DNA of 64,000 nucleotides from Eudorina sp. 2006-703-Eu-15 (Eukaryota; Chlorophyta; Chlorophyceae; Chlamydomonadales; Volvocaceae), in assembly GCA_003117195.1 (NCBI GenBank), contig BDSI01000038.1:961487-1025486 (forward strand), written 5' to 3'. Every line of letters starts with the position of its first letter. The first letter of the stretch is position 1. Both the position numbers and the translations under genes were made by a program. Positions 13,301 through 23,900 of this stretch are shown one piece after another. The notes under the pieces were generated by a model. It searched no databases and was not told the origin of the DNA. It saw only the letters and a program-made list of their open reading frames with translations.

Positions 13301-15746
13301 CCTAACCAGCCGCACTAACTAGTTGGGCAACGGGGTACGAGAGATGGGAGATAGTCGCGACAACGAGACTGGGGTCGAGTGTACGGCGACGATGGCGCGC
13401 ATGTTCTTGGTGTTAGCAAGACAACCAAACGCAACAGCCAGCACCAGACCCTGAGCGCATAGACGAGGCCTGATAGGAAAACGGCGCTGGTGCACGGGGC
13501 GACTTGGCAGTCGAAACCCTGCTTGGAAGGACAATGTTTGATTGCAGTGGTCCACTCAGCGCCGCGTCAGGGGGACGTGCTGAGCGTGCTTTGCCTCCCT
13601 AATGGATCTGGCGGCGGGTGTAGGTCCTGGGCGAGCGCGGCCGCTTCATTAAGATCATCTCCAAGGTGGAGAACCAGGAGGGCATCCAGAACTTCGACGA
13701 GATCTTGTCCAAGACGGATGCTGTCATGGTGGCCCGTGGAGATCTGGGTATGGAGATCCCGACGGAGAAGATCTTCCTCGCCCAGAAGATGATGATCCAG
13801 AAGTGCAACTACGCCGGTGAGCTAGGACTCTGCTTGTGGGACGCCGAGGAAGGAAGTGGTCCGGAGGATGAGCCGCGTCTCGGGGGCCTGTCCCGGGGTT
13901 CTGAGGCGCGGGGCCGGCTGGTGCCGCGGTATGCTTGGCCCAGAGCAGGGATACGGTAACGTCCAAGGGCCCGTCCGGGATTCGTTTGCCGCGCTGCAGT
14001 CGGGCCCGGCAGTTGTGTACGCCGTTACTTGAGCATGCATCCGAGCGTCACCCTGATTAGCGCCATCCCGCCAGCGTCACAGACCCTCCCTCCTCGCCCT
14101 CCGGAACCGGGACCCCCCTCCTTGACCGACGCACACGACTTCACCGTTACCGGGTGTCGGTCCCGCAGGCAAGCCGGTCATCACCGCCACCCAGATGCTC
14201 GAGTCCATGATCAAGAACCCGCGGCCCACACGTGCTGAGGCCACCGATGTGGCGAACGCCGTGCTGGACGGCACCGACTGCGTCATGCTCTCGGGAGAGA
14301 CCGCCGCGGGTAACTTCCCTGTGGAGGCCGTCAAGGTGCGGCGGGGAGGGCAGGACGGGAGGAAAGGGAGGACGCGCGGCGGGGAGGGCAGGGCGGGAGG
14401 AAAGGGAAGAGGCGGGGCGCGGAAGGCAGGTGTCCTTGGGTGGGGAAGCGGGTTCGTGGTGTGGGGCTTGCGCTGCGTTGCGGCGGGATGCATGCTTGTC
14501 GGCGTGTTGTGGGAGGTCGGAGTCGCATGAATCAATCATTCGTCATCTGGGCCCAGAGGTCAGCTCATCGTGACCGCAACAGGCACACAACCCACGGTGC
14601 ATGTGCACCTGCGACCCGCCGACCATCTTGTGCGACCCACGGACCATCTTACGGTGCGCAGGTCATGACCAAGATTTGCCGCGAGGCCGAGGCCTCCCTG
14701 GACTACTACGCCATGTTCAAGAACATCCTCAAGCAGGCGCCCATGCCCATGTCCCCCCTGGAGTCCTTGGCGTCCTCCGCCGTCCGCACCGCCCACAAGG
14801 TACCACTGGAGATTGTTGACCCATTGGGCCCATTGGGTGACCACTGACCAGACTCGATCTGCTCTGCGCACTTGTGGAACTTGATGCGCACAGCTGTCGT
14901 TGGGTCGTCGGGTCGGGCTCCTGATCCTGAGCCTCCTCCCTCAAGCCTAACTCCTTGGCTCGTGATGTGGCGCGAGAGGCCCCTAACGCCCTAAGCCCTT
15001 TCTTGCCGCTCAGTCTCTCGTGTCAGTTAGCCCCTAGCGCCAAGTCTCAACCTGCTCCGTCCCGGAATCTGCCCCGATGCTTCGCTGCACGTGCAGGTGC
15101 ACGCCTCCTTGATCGTGGTCCTCACCCGCGAGGGCTCCACCGCCCGCCTGGTGGCCAAGTACCGCCCCCTTGTGCCCGTGCTCACCGTCGCCGTGCCCGT
15201 GCTCACAACCGGTGCGTAGCACATTAGCCTGGCCTGAGAGAGAGAGAGTGCGGGCGGGGGGGAGAGGGGCTGATGAGCTGTGCCTTCGGTCGTCAAGACG
15301 TCAGGATCCGTAGCTGGGCAGCCGACCCGCACTGAGTTGTGACACGTTCCATCCTCACTGCCCACAAGACCTGTTATCTGCGCTCCGGTCTTTGTTCCCC
15401 TGAAAACTTGTAAATCCCCTACAGCCCCTGAAACCCAACTCAAAATCCCTTTCCGGACCTTTCCTGCCCCCCCTTTCCTGGTGTCCCCTTTTACTGGCCC
15501 ACAGACAGCCTGACGTGGACCTGCAGTGGGGAGGCCCCCGCCCGGCAGTGCCTGGTGACCCGCGGCCTCATCCCCGTGCTGGCGGAGGGCTCGGCGCGCG
15601 CGACCGACAGCGACACCACGGACGAGATCCTGGCGGCCGCCATCGAGCACGCCAAACGCGCTCGGTACTGCGCAAAGGGCGACTCGATCGTGGCCCTGCA
15701 CCGCATCGGGAACGCGTCGGTCATCAAGATTGTCGACATCAAGTAA
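10362..15746 (+). CDS. PYK: Pyruvate kinase, cytosolic type, 508 aa
   Basis: Catalyses phosphoenolpyruvate + ADP to pyruvate + ATP, the last step of glycolysis. Twelve exons join in frame: 10362-10424, 10505-10621, 10723-10794, 10871-10992, 11313-11382, 12087-12154, 13117-13276, 13624-13816, 14169-14335, 14662-14799, 15097-15211 and 15505-15746 (1527 nt with stop). The product starts [16 protein letters not shown] and has no evident transit peptide. [18 protein letters not shown] and [13 protein letters not shown] form the N-terminal strand with nucleotide and K+ contacts. GPEIRTG opens the B domain. [12 protein letters not shown] is the family signature, with catalytic Lys238. [12 protein letters not shown] binds the metal and phosphoenolpyruvate, and TQMLESM and [12 protein letters not shown] follow. 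The C-terminal domain ends VIKIVDIK. About 500 residues is the normal length. Intron 1 has a GC donor. Plastid or bacterial-like isoforms are less likely given the N-terminus. Confidence 0.96.
12685..12712. repeat. Short tandem repeat, 2 x 14 bp, pyruvate kinase intron 6
   Basis: The 14-mer gtacctaggctgtc occurs twice head to tail inside the roughly 960-bp intron between exons 6 and 7. Confidence 0.8.
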
Positions 15747-18700
15747 AATGTCCTCTGAAGGGCAGTGTCGCACGGGGTAACGATGAGAAGCACGGGGGTT
15801 GAGGACCTGTCGACAAAGTGCTTGCACGGCATGCGTGTGTGTGAAGGGGGAAATGAACCGTGTGTGTGAATGTGCGAGTAACCCTTGTATGTATGTGTGT
15901 GTGCGTGGCGAGAGATCCGTTCGAACCACCGTCGCCAGAGTGAGTAAAGCTCCTCTGGATAAGATGTGGAGGGGAGACCCTGATAAGGCCCGTTGCGCCT
16001 AGTGGATGATAAGGCTCGTTGTGCCTATTGGATATGCATGCCAGGGTGGGGACCTGGGGCCGGGGCCGGAATATTGCGCTGGTAACCGACCCGTGGGTCG
16101 CTGAAGTTGGTCTTGGGCAGCGAGTAAGGCCAGGACGGTGCGTTCTGCAGTGATGCAAGGACAAATAAGGTGTCTGGACGTTGACGACACCTTTTTGGAC
16201 ATAACACCGTACAGCAAGCAGGGGGGCAGGGACATGAAAAGAAGACCGGTGCAGCGGGCTCCAAGGAAACGCACCCCGGGGGAAGGCGATTCTTGGCACC
16301 CAGGACTGCCGGATCGTCCACGCGAGCACGCGCCGTTGCGTGGAGGGCTTGCGTTGGGCTGTTTAGCTAGTCGGGGTCGTCGCCGTGCCATCGCCGAGCG
16401 CAATGGGCAGCTACGTGGATGCAACGAAGAGGATTGTGTGATGTGGAGACCTAGGTCGGGGGTTTCGGGCTATCAATTCTGAGACCCTGGGGGTGCCGTG
16501 GAGCTATTCCTCGAAGAGTTGAGGTGTGCCATTTTGAGGCGCTGCGCTGATGGGGCGTCCCCCTGCGAGATCCTGCGGATGCGCTTGTGCCGGGTCGAGT
16601 CACGACAGCCCCTGCGGATGACTTGACGTGTCTGTCGGCTGGCTGGCTGGCTGACAGGGCGGGTGACTGGGTTCTTACTGACCGACACTATGAACGTAAC
16701 CCTGATATCCAGACGCTGAGGAAGATGAGACAGCCGAGGGGTAAGGCGACGGAGGCCCTGTGTGGACGTGGAGTGCGAGTGTGCTCTGGGCGACTTCCAG
16801 GCTCGCCCTGGTCCCCCGGAGTCGGTAGTGAGGAGGTCGCTGGGACACCTGGCGCTGGTCGCCGGCTGTCTAGGGTTTATTGGGCGCCCCCGGCGCCTCT
16901 CCTTCTACCTAAAAGGGGTTGAGGGTTTCGAACCGGTCTGCGGCCGTGTCCAACGGCACGACGGACTAGGGCGAGGCACAGACGTAAGGACGTTGGGGGG
17001 AAACAGGACAGGTTATGTCGTCCCTGCCTCGCTGGCGCGCCCGGGTCGGCTGCTCAATCGAAGAATTATTACACAGCTAGACTGCTAGAGGACTGCCCGT
17101 ACGGGAACGGCGGCGAGGCCACGCCTTCATTTCAGCGGGTGACGCTGCCTGTGTGGCTCGCACATAAGGGTCGATGCGGATATCTGCTTTTGGAGCGTTG
17201 GACTGAAGCCGCGGGTTCTGGCGGGTACGCGCTGGGCCTGCGGGAGGAGAAGATTGAGATTTTGGCGGCAGGGATGTAAACCTGTACTAGTCATTTCGTC
17301 GTATTCGTGGGTGCAGCAGACCACCGCGTCTGTGTGCGGTTTGACATGGTCGGTTGCCGGCATGGGGAAAGGTGAGGTCGTCGACGCGCTCCGGAGGCTT
17401 CGAACTGCATGGATCTGTCCGCGGCCCCATGAGGAGATGCTGCGCGCTCGTCAGGGTGTGAGGCGGGTATAAAACTGGACAGGTCAAGTCGTGCGCGATC
17501 GAGACGGGGACGGTCGGACAGCGCGGGTTGGCGGCGGGAGGGAGGTCGATAGGTGGAAGGCTGTTCGGGCCGGTCACGGAGTCGCAGCTGTCGAGGGGGG
17601 CCGCTGCTTCAGCAGCAGCAGCTGCTGCGGGTCCAGCAGCGCGAATCTGTTAACGCACCGAGTGATGAAGATATATGATGAAACCTTGGCTGTTCTGCCG
17701 TACAGGGATGTACACCTATTGACCAAAGGTCGGGAGGTTGGGCCCCCGCTATCTAGCGCTCGTAAGGGCATCCGGGCAGGCCACCCTCAGCTGCTTTCAC
17801 AATTACCCCCCCGGATGATTCCGGGCACGTGGTCTCTAGCCCGGCAGAGTTTCGCTGTCAAAAGGTCCTGCACTACTGTCACCGAGAACCACAGGCGGGC
17901 TTTCCGGCCACCCAGCCGAGATCTCAGCCTGAGCATCCTTTCCAGTAGCCTCCAGCGCGCATGCCGCACCTCTGCGGCCCGGCCCGTCGCGCCGTCGTCA
18001 CATCGCCTAACTGGAGCTGCAGCTCTGCAAGGCTGTGCCGACGGGTGCCGCCCGGGGCCCACGCCTCACTATCATCTAAATGACCCGCCGCCCAAGTCTG
18101 CCAACCAGCATCGGCCGTGCGCGCTGTTGCACGACTGCCCAGCTCGAAACGTCGCGAAAGGTCAGATACCGTAGAGCCTGACGCGCGCAACCAGGCCCTG
18201 CAGGGCCCATCATCCACACCACAATAGTACCGGTCGGATGTCTCATCAACAATAACTTATGTTACAGTGGACCCCGCGGGTCATCGGTGACAGCCTCAGC
18301 GTCCTCACCACACGCCGCATAAGCGGATCCGCGGCCCCATGGTGCGACCGAAGCACACCCCGTGTCTCATCATTGTTACGCAACCCCCGTGCCTGCTTGG
18401 GACTCCCTGGGGAAGGTGTGCGGCTTGCTCCAAGTGGTCGCATCCCAACACCCCGCCCTGGGGCCCCAACCACGCTGTCTCGGTCCCAACGGTGGCCGCA
18501 CGAGCGCACGTTCACACACGCAGTGGCGGTCACAGAACGGGCACGGGCAGGCGACAGGGCGACTGGTGGACACATTGCCGAGCCGTGGGCACACTGCCAT
18601 TCGCCAACCATTGCCACACCGACAGGGCGACCACCCTGCGCGCGAAATCACAACACAGTCGTGCGGCCTTGCCAGTCATTTCACACATCAGGACAACGTT

Positions 18701-18835
18701 GAGTGTGCTGGAGTCAGCACCCATGTCGCCAGCTGGCAGACCCACGCCGGCCCTACATTGCAGCTTCCAGTGTGGGAGGTCTGGTGCACTGGCGGCCCCC
18801 TCGGCGACGACCCGTGACCATTACGTCGGACGGAC
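15747..18835. other. Intergenic: convergent 3' regions of pyruvate kinase and SET gene
   Basis: About 3.1 kb with no supportable gene. The first 250 bases after the pyruvate kinase stop are GT-rich (gtgtgtgtgaa-type) and are probably 3' UTR. Several open frames of 70-230 codons exist on both strands between 16.1 and 18.7 kb, but they lack domains, are antisense to each other and have no consistent splice structure. One copy of a dispersed 36-bp repeat lies at 18260-18295. Confidence 0.45.
18260..18295 (+). repeat. Dispersed 36-bp repeat, copy 1
   Basis: It matches 33291-33326 with a single mismatch (core ggaccccgcgggtcatcggt) and the flanks diverge at once. The core contains the palindrome ccgcgg. 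Confidence 0.8.
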
Positions 18836-21800
18836 TCAGCGCGCGAGCTCCTGGTCAAGCGCACGCTGCACCGCGCGCCGCCCCGCCGCGGCCACGGCCG
18901 CCAGCCCCGCCCGCAGCTCCCCGCTCGTCCCGTCGCCACCCGGTGCGGAACATTCGCCCCACCGCCCGCCTCCGCCGCCCTCCGCGGCGCACTCGGCTTC
19001 ACGTGCCGGGGAGCCCGGGCGGCCGTCCCTCGCTTGCTGCTCCAGCCATTGCAGTCGCTCCAAGCGGTCCCGCAGCAGCGCCCTCAGGACGTTGCCCGCG
19101 TCTGGTCGGGTGATCCCAGTCGCTACCGCCTTTCCTCCTGCACCTCCTCCTGCGCCTCCTCCATCGCCAGCCGCGGGAACGTGTCGCAGCGCGGCTTTCA
19201 GCCACTGCAGCACACCCCAGCGCTGCGCCACGTGGTCCGGACCGACCTCAGGGCCAGTGTACGGTTGTCGTACATGGACCTCAAGCCGGCTGGGAAGTCC
19301 ATCCTGGGCCCGGTGTGACAACGACTCCCGGATTTGCTGTTCGAGGAGGGCCGCGGGTTCCTCTATTGGTCTGCCGGAAGGTTCTGCAGATGGCGCGGCT
19401 GCTGTGGCGGCTCGAAGGACGGCGTGCGCGATGTCCTTCGCGGTGACGTCGAACGTGTCGCAGTCGCGCTGCGCGCCGCCTTCGTCTGGTACGAATCCGT
19501 ACTCGATTAGCCACCTGCGGTCAGCCGCGCGAATCCCGAACCAGCCACACGTTGTGTACTGCACGAGTGTGGCAGCCTCGGCCACAGATCTACAGGTGCC
19601 CTATACCGCAGTCACCGACAGATTCCCGCCAGGCTGTACGGAAATATGTGCCATTGCACTGGCCACACACGGCGTCTAGAAGCAGACAGGGCGAGCCAGG
19701 CACCACCCGGTCACGGCAGGACCGCCACCACAGGAATGGCTTCCCTGGACTGGCGGTACTGTACACCGGCTTGTGTACCGTCCTCTAGTACACGAAAACA
19801 ATGTATATTTCCGACAGCCGTGGCCTTTCCCGACAGCGATGCCTGTTCCAAGCTGTTCTGCATCCGCAGTCTTTCTTCCACGCGGTACCTGTCCAGGCAG
19901 GCGGACCCCGTGTCCGCCTCCGCCGACCCCACGTAGTCGAACAGCAGCGGCTGGCCAGCGGCTATCGGCTCCTGGGCGACCAGGGCGGCGGCCAGGCCGG
20001 TGCCGGTGGAGTCCTCGATCAGCTGCGGTGGCGGTGAGAGGCAGACGCAGGGCCGCACATGGACACCAGGAGCGGGGTAGAGCCAACACGGGGGCCGGGG
20101 CGCGAAGGCACAAGGCTCAGCAGGGGGCAGGGCGAGAGGGCGGGGCGGGGGGACGCGCGAGGGGGCAGGGTATGGTCGCCGTGGAATAGGTCGGTTGAGT
20201 GCACGGGGGCCGGGGCTGCAAGGGGGGCAGAACGCAAGACCTGGGTGGCGTCAGCGGCCGTCCTCTGGGCCCAGTTGAGCGCGCACACAACCGGTGTCTC
20301 CATAGCATCCGCACGCACCACTCATCCACCCACCCGCCCACCTGGTATGCGACGTTAGTCCCGCGGCCTTCAAACGCGTGGTTGGCCATATCCAGGATGG
20401 GAAGCATCACACCCAGCTCCTGCCGGGCCGACCCACGGGTCAGGGCAGGACAAGCGCCAAGGGGGTCAACCGCGTCCTCGCCGACGCCTTCTCGAAAGCC
20501 GTAGGGCCGCCCATACCGGGCCGGGCCGTCAACCCATCGCCAACGACCCACGGGCCCTGCGGCACGCCAGACACAGCACCCTCACGCATACACGCATTCG
20601 GGGTCGAACCCTGGTCTCATGCCCCACACCTTTTGTACTCACGCCGAGACGCCATACCAACTTCGAGAAGCCCTACCTGCACCCAATCCAGCATCGCCGT
20701 AGGCAGCCGAACCGGCAGGTCTTCGCCCACCGGCGCGGCGGCGCCTCCCCGCTGCAACTCATCCGCACTCAGTGCCACGCCTCGCGTCTTCGCGGCCGCG
20801 TAAGCCCAGTGCCACAGCACCTGCCAGGCGTCGCGATCCGGGGCAGCTCCTCCAGCTTTGTCGCCTCCGCCTCCGCCGCTGCCGCTGTCGCTCCGACCTG
20901 AAGGCGCGGCTGGCCCCCCGGATAGGAGGCGCGCCATGGCCGCCCTGCCGCCCGGCAGTATTGTCACCGCGGGTCGCACCAGGTCATTGCCGAAGAGGGC
21001 CAACTGCGCCCGGCGCTTGGCGGCCAGGCGGCGCAGGCTGGGCAGCTCCGACAGCAGGGACGCGACCCATGGGTCACTGCATGGATGTTCATGTGGGGGA
21101 GCGCGGCGTCACGGCAGGCGAAGACATACCGGGGCATACCGGGTGGCGATCAGGGCCAGTAGCGCGGCGCTAGCCGCGAGCCGGCGGTCATTCAACCTCG
21201 GCATTTTATAGGGCATCCACAACGACGCGGACACTCCCAACTGTGTGATGATGCAGGGCAAACGAGACGCGAAAGCAAGGGGAGAAGGTGTGTTTAGATA
21301 AGAGGAAAGAAGGTGTGCCAATTGCGTTCGATCAGGAGGCCGCCGGGGATCATCATTCATACAGTTCCACCTGATGTGCATCGGCAGCCCGCCGTAACTC
21401 CGTGGCAGCAGGCACAGGTAGTCGGCCCACGGGGACCGCTCGCCGTGTGCGGCAACCTCGTACGACAGCGCCAGCGCGTCCAGGAAAAGATCCGCGTCCT
21501 CCACCTTGCGCCAGGCGGCGGTCGGTCCGGCGAGCACGCGAGCTGGCGGCCGCACGACGGGGGAGGCACAACCGCGGCGCACGTAAATTGACAACTCGCG
21601 CGGACGCGCAGCAGCCCGGTGCCAGGCACAGGCAATCGTGTGAAGACACCGAATCGAGGATGGAAGCAGGACAGGCTATGCAGTCTAGGCTGATATCGGC
21701 GTCCCTTTCCTCGCAAGCGGATTGGTACCCGCGAGGATCGGGTCGTCCAGTGGAATGCCGAGGCTGTGTGCCACCATCCGCTGTAACGTTTAGCAGCCGG

Positions 21801-22772
21801 GGTGGCGGCCGAACGATTGCGTATGACTGCGGGCCCTTGCCCCCACCGCCCAGCCGGAGTGGTCCGGACGCTCACCCGCCCGGAAGGTGGCGGCGGAGAG
21901 GCCCACCTTGAGGGGCACCGACAGAGCGACCTCGCCGGTGGCAATGGCGCGAGCGGCCTGCAGGTCCAGCGTCGACGTTTCAGGGTGCGTTGCAAGGGGT
22001 GAGATTGGTACACGCATCCATCCCCCTCGGCGCTTTTTTTCGCGGCATTCCTCTCAAGATGGGATGGGAAGGATGCTACCCGCCCCATTGCGGGACGGAG
22101 GCCCCCTCCCATCAGCGCGACTACAGGGACTTACATGCAGGCCCCGCACGCCGTTCCTGTCAGTTCCGAGCTTCACTTTGGACGCGTCGCCGCCGCTGGC
22201 GGAGATCCACCCCACCAAACGCGCAAACCGAGCTGCATCCGCGGGGCCAGCGGAAGCGGCCGTGCCCTCGCCTCCATCGCCAGTGGAGCCGTTGACACCG
22301 CCACCATCGCACCAGTGCAGCAGCCTCGCCACCTCACTCTCTGTGTAGAGCGGGTGCGTAATCTCCTGCTGCTGAAGGCGCCAGACCTCCGGGTCCGACC
22401 AGTCGAGGAGCTCGGCTGCACCGCCGATGGTATTGGCCGACACATTGTTGCGGGCTAGAGGGTGGTACTGACGCAGACTGGGGCCGGCTGAAGAGGAAAC
22501 CCCGTCCAGCAAGCGAGCAAGGCCGTTAAGTGCGGCCGTGGAGATGTTGAGTGCCCTCGCGCCTAGCGGGTGGTTGGTCAAGACGGCCAGCGACTGACGG
22601 ACAACAATGTGAAAATGGGATTAAAGACTCATGTGAAATTCTGCCTATCCTTTTGACTACCGGCTTTCGGTTGGCTCACCTCAGGGTCGGTGTATGGAAG
22701 GACAAGGGCTACGATTAGCGCAGATACTCCAGCCGAGAATGCCAGGAGACCTATTCTTTCCAAGGAAGACAT
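18836..22772 (-). CDS. SET-domain protein lysine methyltransferase of the Rubisco-LSMT/SETD3 type
   Basis: The start is at 22772. Exon 1 (22772-22680) is MSSLERIG plus a hydrophobic run (LLAFSAGVSALIVALVLPY). Exon 2 is 22593-22135 and joins in phase to exon 3 (21957-21876), giving GVRGLH-AARAIATGEVALSVP, the opening of the SET fold in this family. Later exons have GERSPWADYLCLLPRSY (about 21450-21390), SLRRLAAKRRAQLALFGNDL (about 21050-20980), the family's hallmark VMLPILDMANHAFEG (about 20415-20360, Asn-His of the SET active site) and GQPLLFDYVGS (about 19960). The last exon, about 19590-18836, encodes the helical C-terminal substrate-binding-like domain, which is Gly/Ala-rich. Exon borders between 21876 and 19590 are approximate. 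S-adenosylmethionine-dependent methylation of a protein side chain is expected. The substrate is unknown, and related proteins modify Rubisco, aldolase, actin or ribosomal proteins. Confidence 0.8.
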
Positions 22773-23900
22773 TTGCCGATTCCTTATCAAAGGCTTTGCA
22801 TTCGACTGCTACTGAAACGCGAAAGCCGTCAACCTCAACGGCACCCTTGCTGCAAGTATAATGATAGTGGAGAGGGACCAGAACGAAAAGTATGAAGCAA
22901 TGATAATATGGACGTAGGTCAGTTAATTGATTATCATTGTATTAAAGGTGTAAAGCTACTCGTGGTATGCTTTAGTAATGCGCCCCAAAGCGTGTACGGC
23001 AGCGCCCTTTTCCTTCCTGCACGCTGGAGTGCCGGGATATTATAGGATCATTTGCATCATGAAGTTCATGAGATTCAACGCGAATGAGGGGGGCACTTGG
23101 GCATTTCGACTGGTTACCCCAGGAGTTTTCTAAAGCCGGGAATGGCATAACCGCGGTCTTCTGATAGACCCGAAATACCTCGGTATCGCGCAAGCAACGA
23201 GCATGAAATCGATCTCAAAGCCTTAATGGCTCTGATCCACCAACTCTGACCCTTACATGTCGCAACCCGTCCACCTTTTCTCGACCAGCAACACGAGGTA
23301 TCCGCGCGCCCGTCCCCGCACGACAAACGGGGACAACTGCAGGCGCACACATAACACTCCAGGTGCCGACCCGTCCGAGAGTATCCACCACTTCCCGCCC
23401 TCAAACCACCACAAATTCCCAGTTGCACGGGCAGAAGCCTGCGCACTGCCAGCGCCATCCGTGCCTGCACCTGTCGGCGGTCCGCAACCCTCCGACGCAC
23501 TGTCTGCGAGGTTACGACAGCCGCCCTCCACATTGGGTGGCAATGCGAAGGGTCCAAGCACACTGCGCATTGGCACCCTTGCCGCAGGCCGGAAGGGTCC
23601 CGGTAGCTACCTTTTTCACTTGATGCATTGAAACGGGGCCCGAAACCCCCTCTCCGGTGGCCTCTCATTCTCCTGCCTTGCCAGAAGCTCCATGGCACCA
23701 CAAGCCAGAGCGCATTACGGAAGCACCCCTTTCAAAAATCTGCACTGCTTCTACCCGCGCACTATTTAACGGGGTGAGAGGCGCCAGGCACCTTGCCACC
23801 CACAGCGAAACGGCGGCGCCAATAACGCCGTCAGCTTGCTCGTAATAATGTCCGCTAATGCCCGCCTAGAGCCAGCGCCTGACGTCCTCCTACCCGCCGC
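22773..23900. other. Intergenic between NSN1 3' end and SET gene start
   Basis: Both neighbours are on the minus strand, so this stretch holds the NSN1 3' UTR and the SET gene promoter. From 22840 to 23000 it is A+T-richer. A 195-codon minus-strand open frame at 23701-23114 has no recognised domain and I do not call it. Confidence 0.4.

Noticed and set aside
18339..19679. 446-codon open frame on the plus strand
   Set aside because: It is antisense to the last exon of the SET gene. The composition is Pro/Arg/Ser-rich, as expected of a GC-rich shadow frame, and it has no domain.
23114..23701. 195-codon minus-strand open frame downstream of NSN1
   Set aside because: No recognisable domain, no splice partner, and it lies where the NSN1 3' UTR should be.
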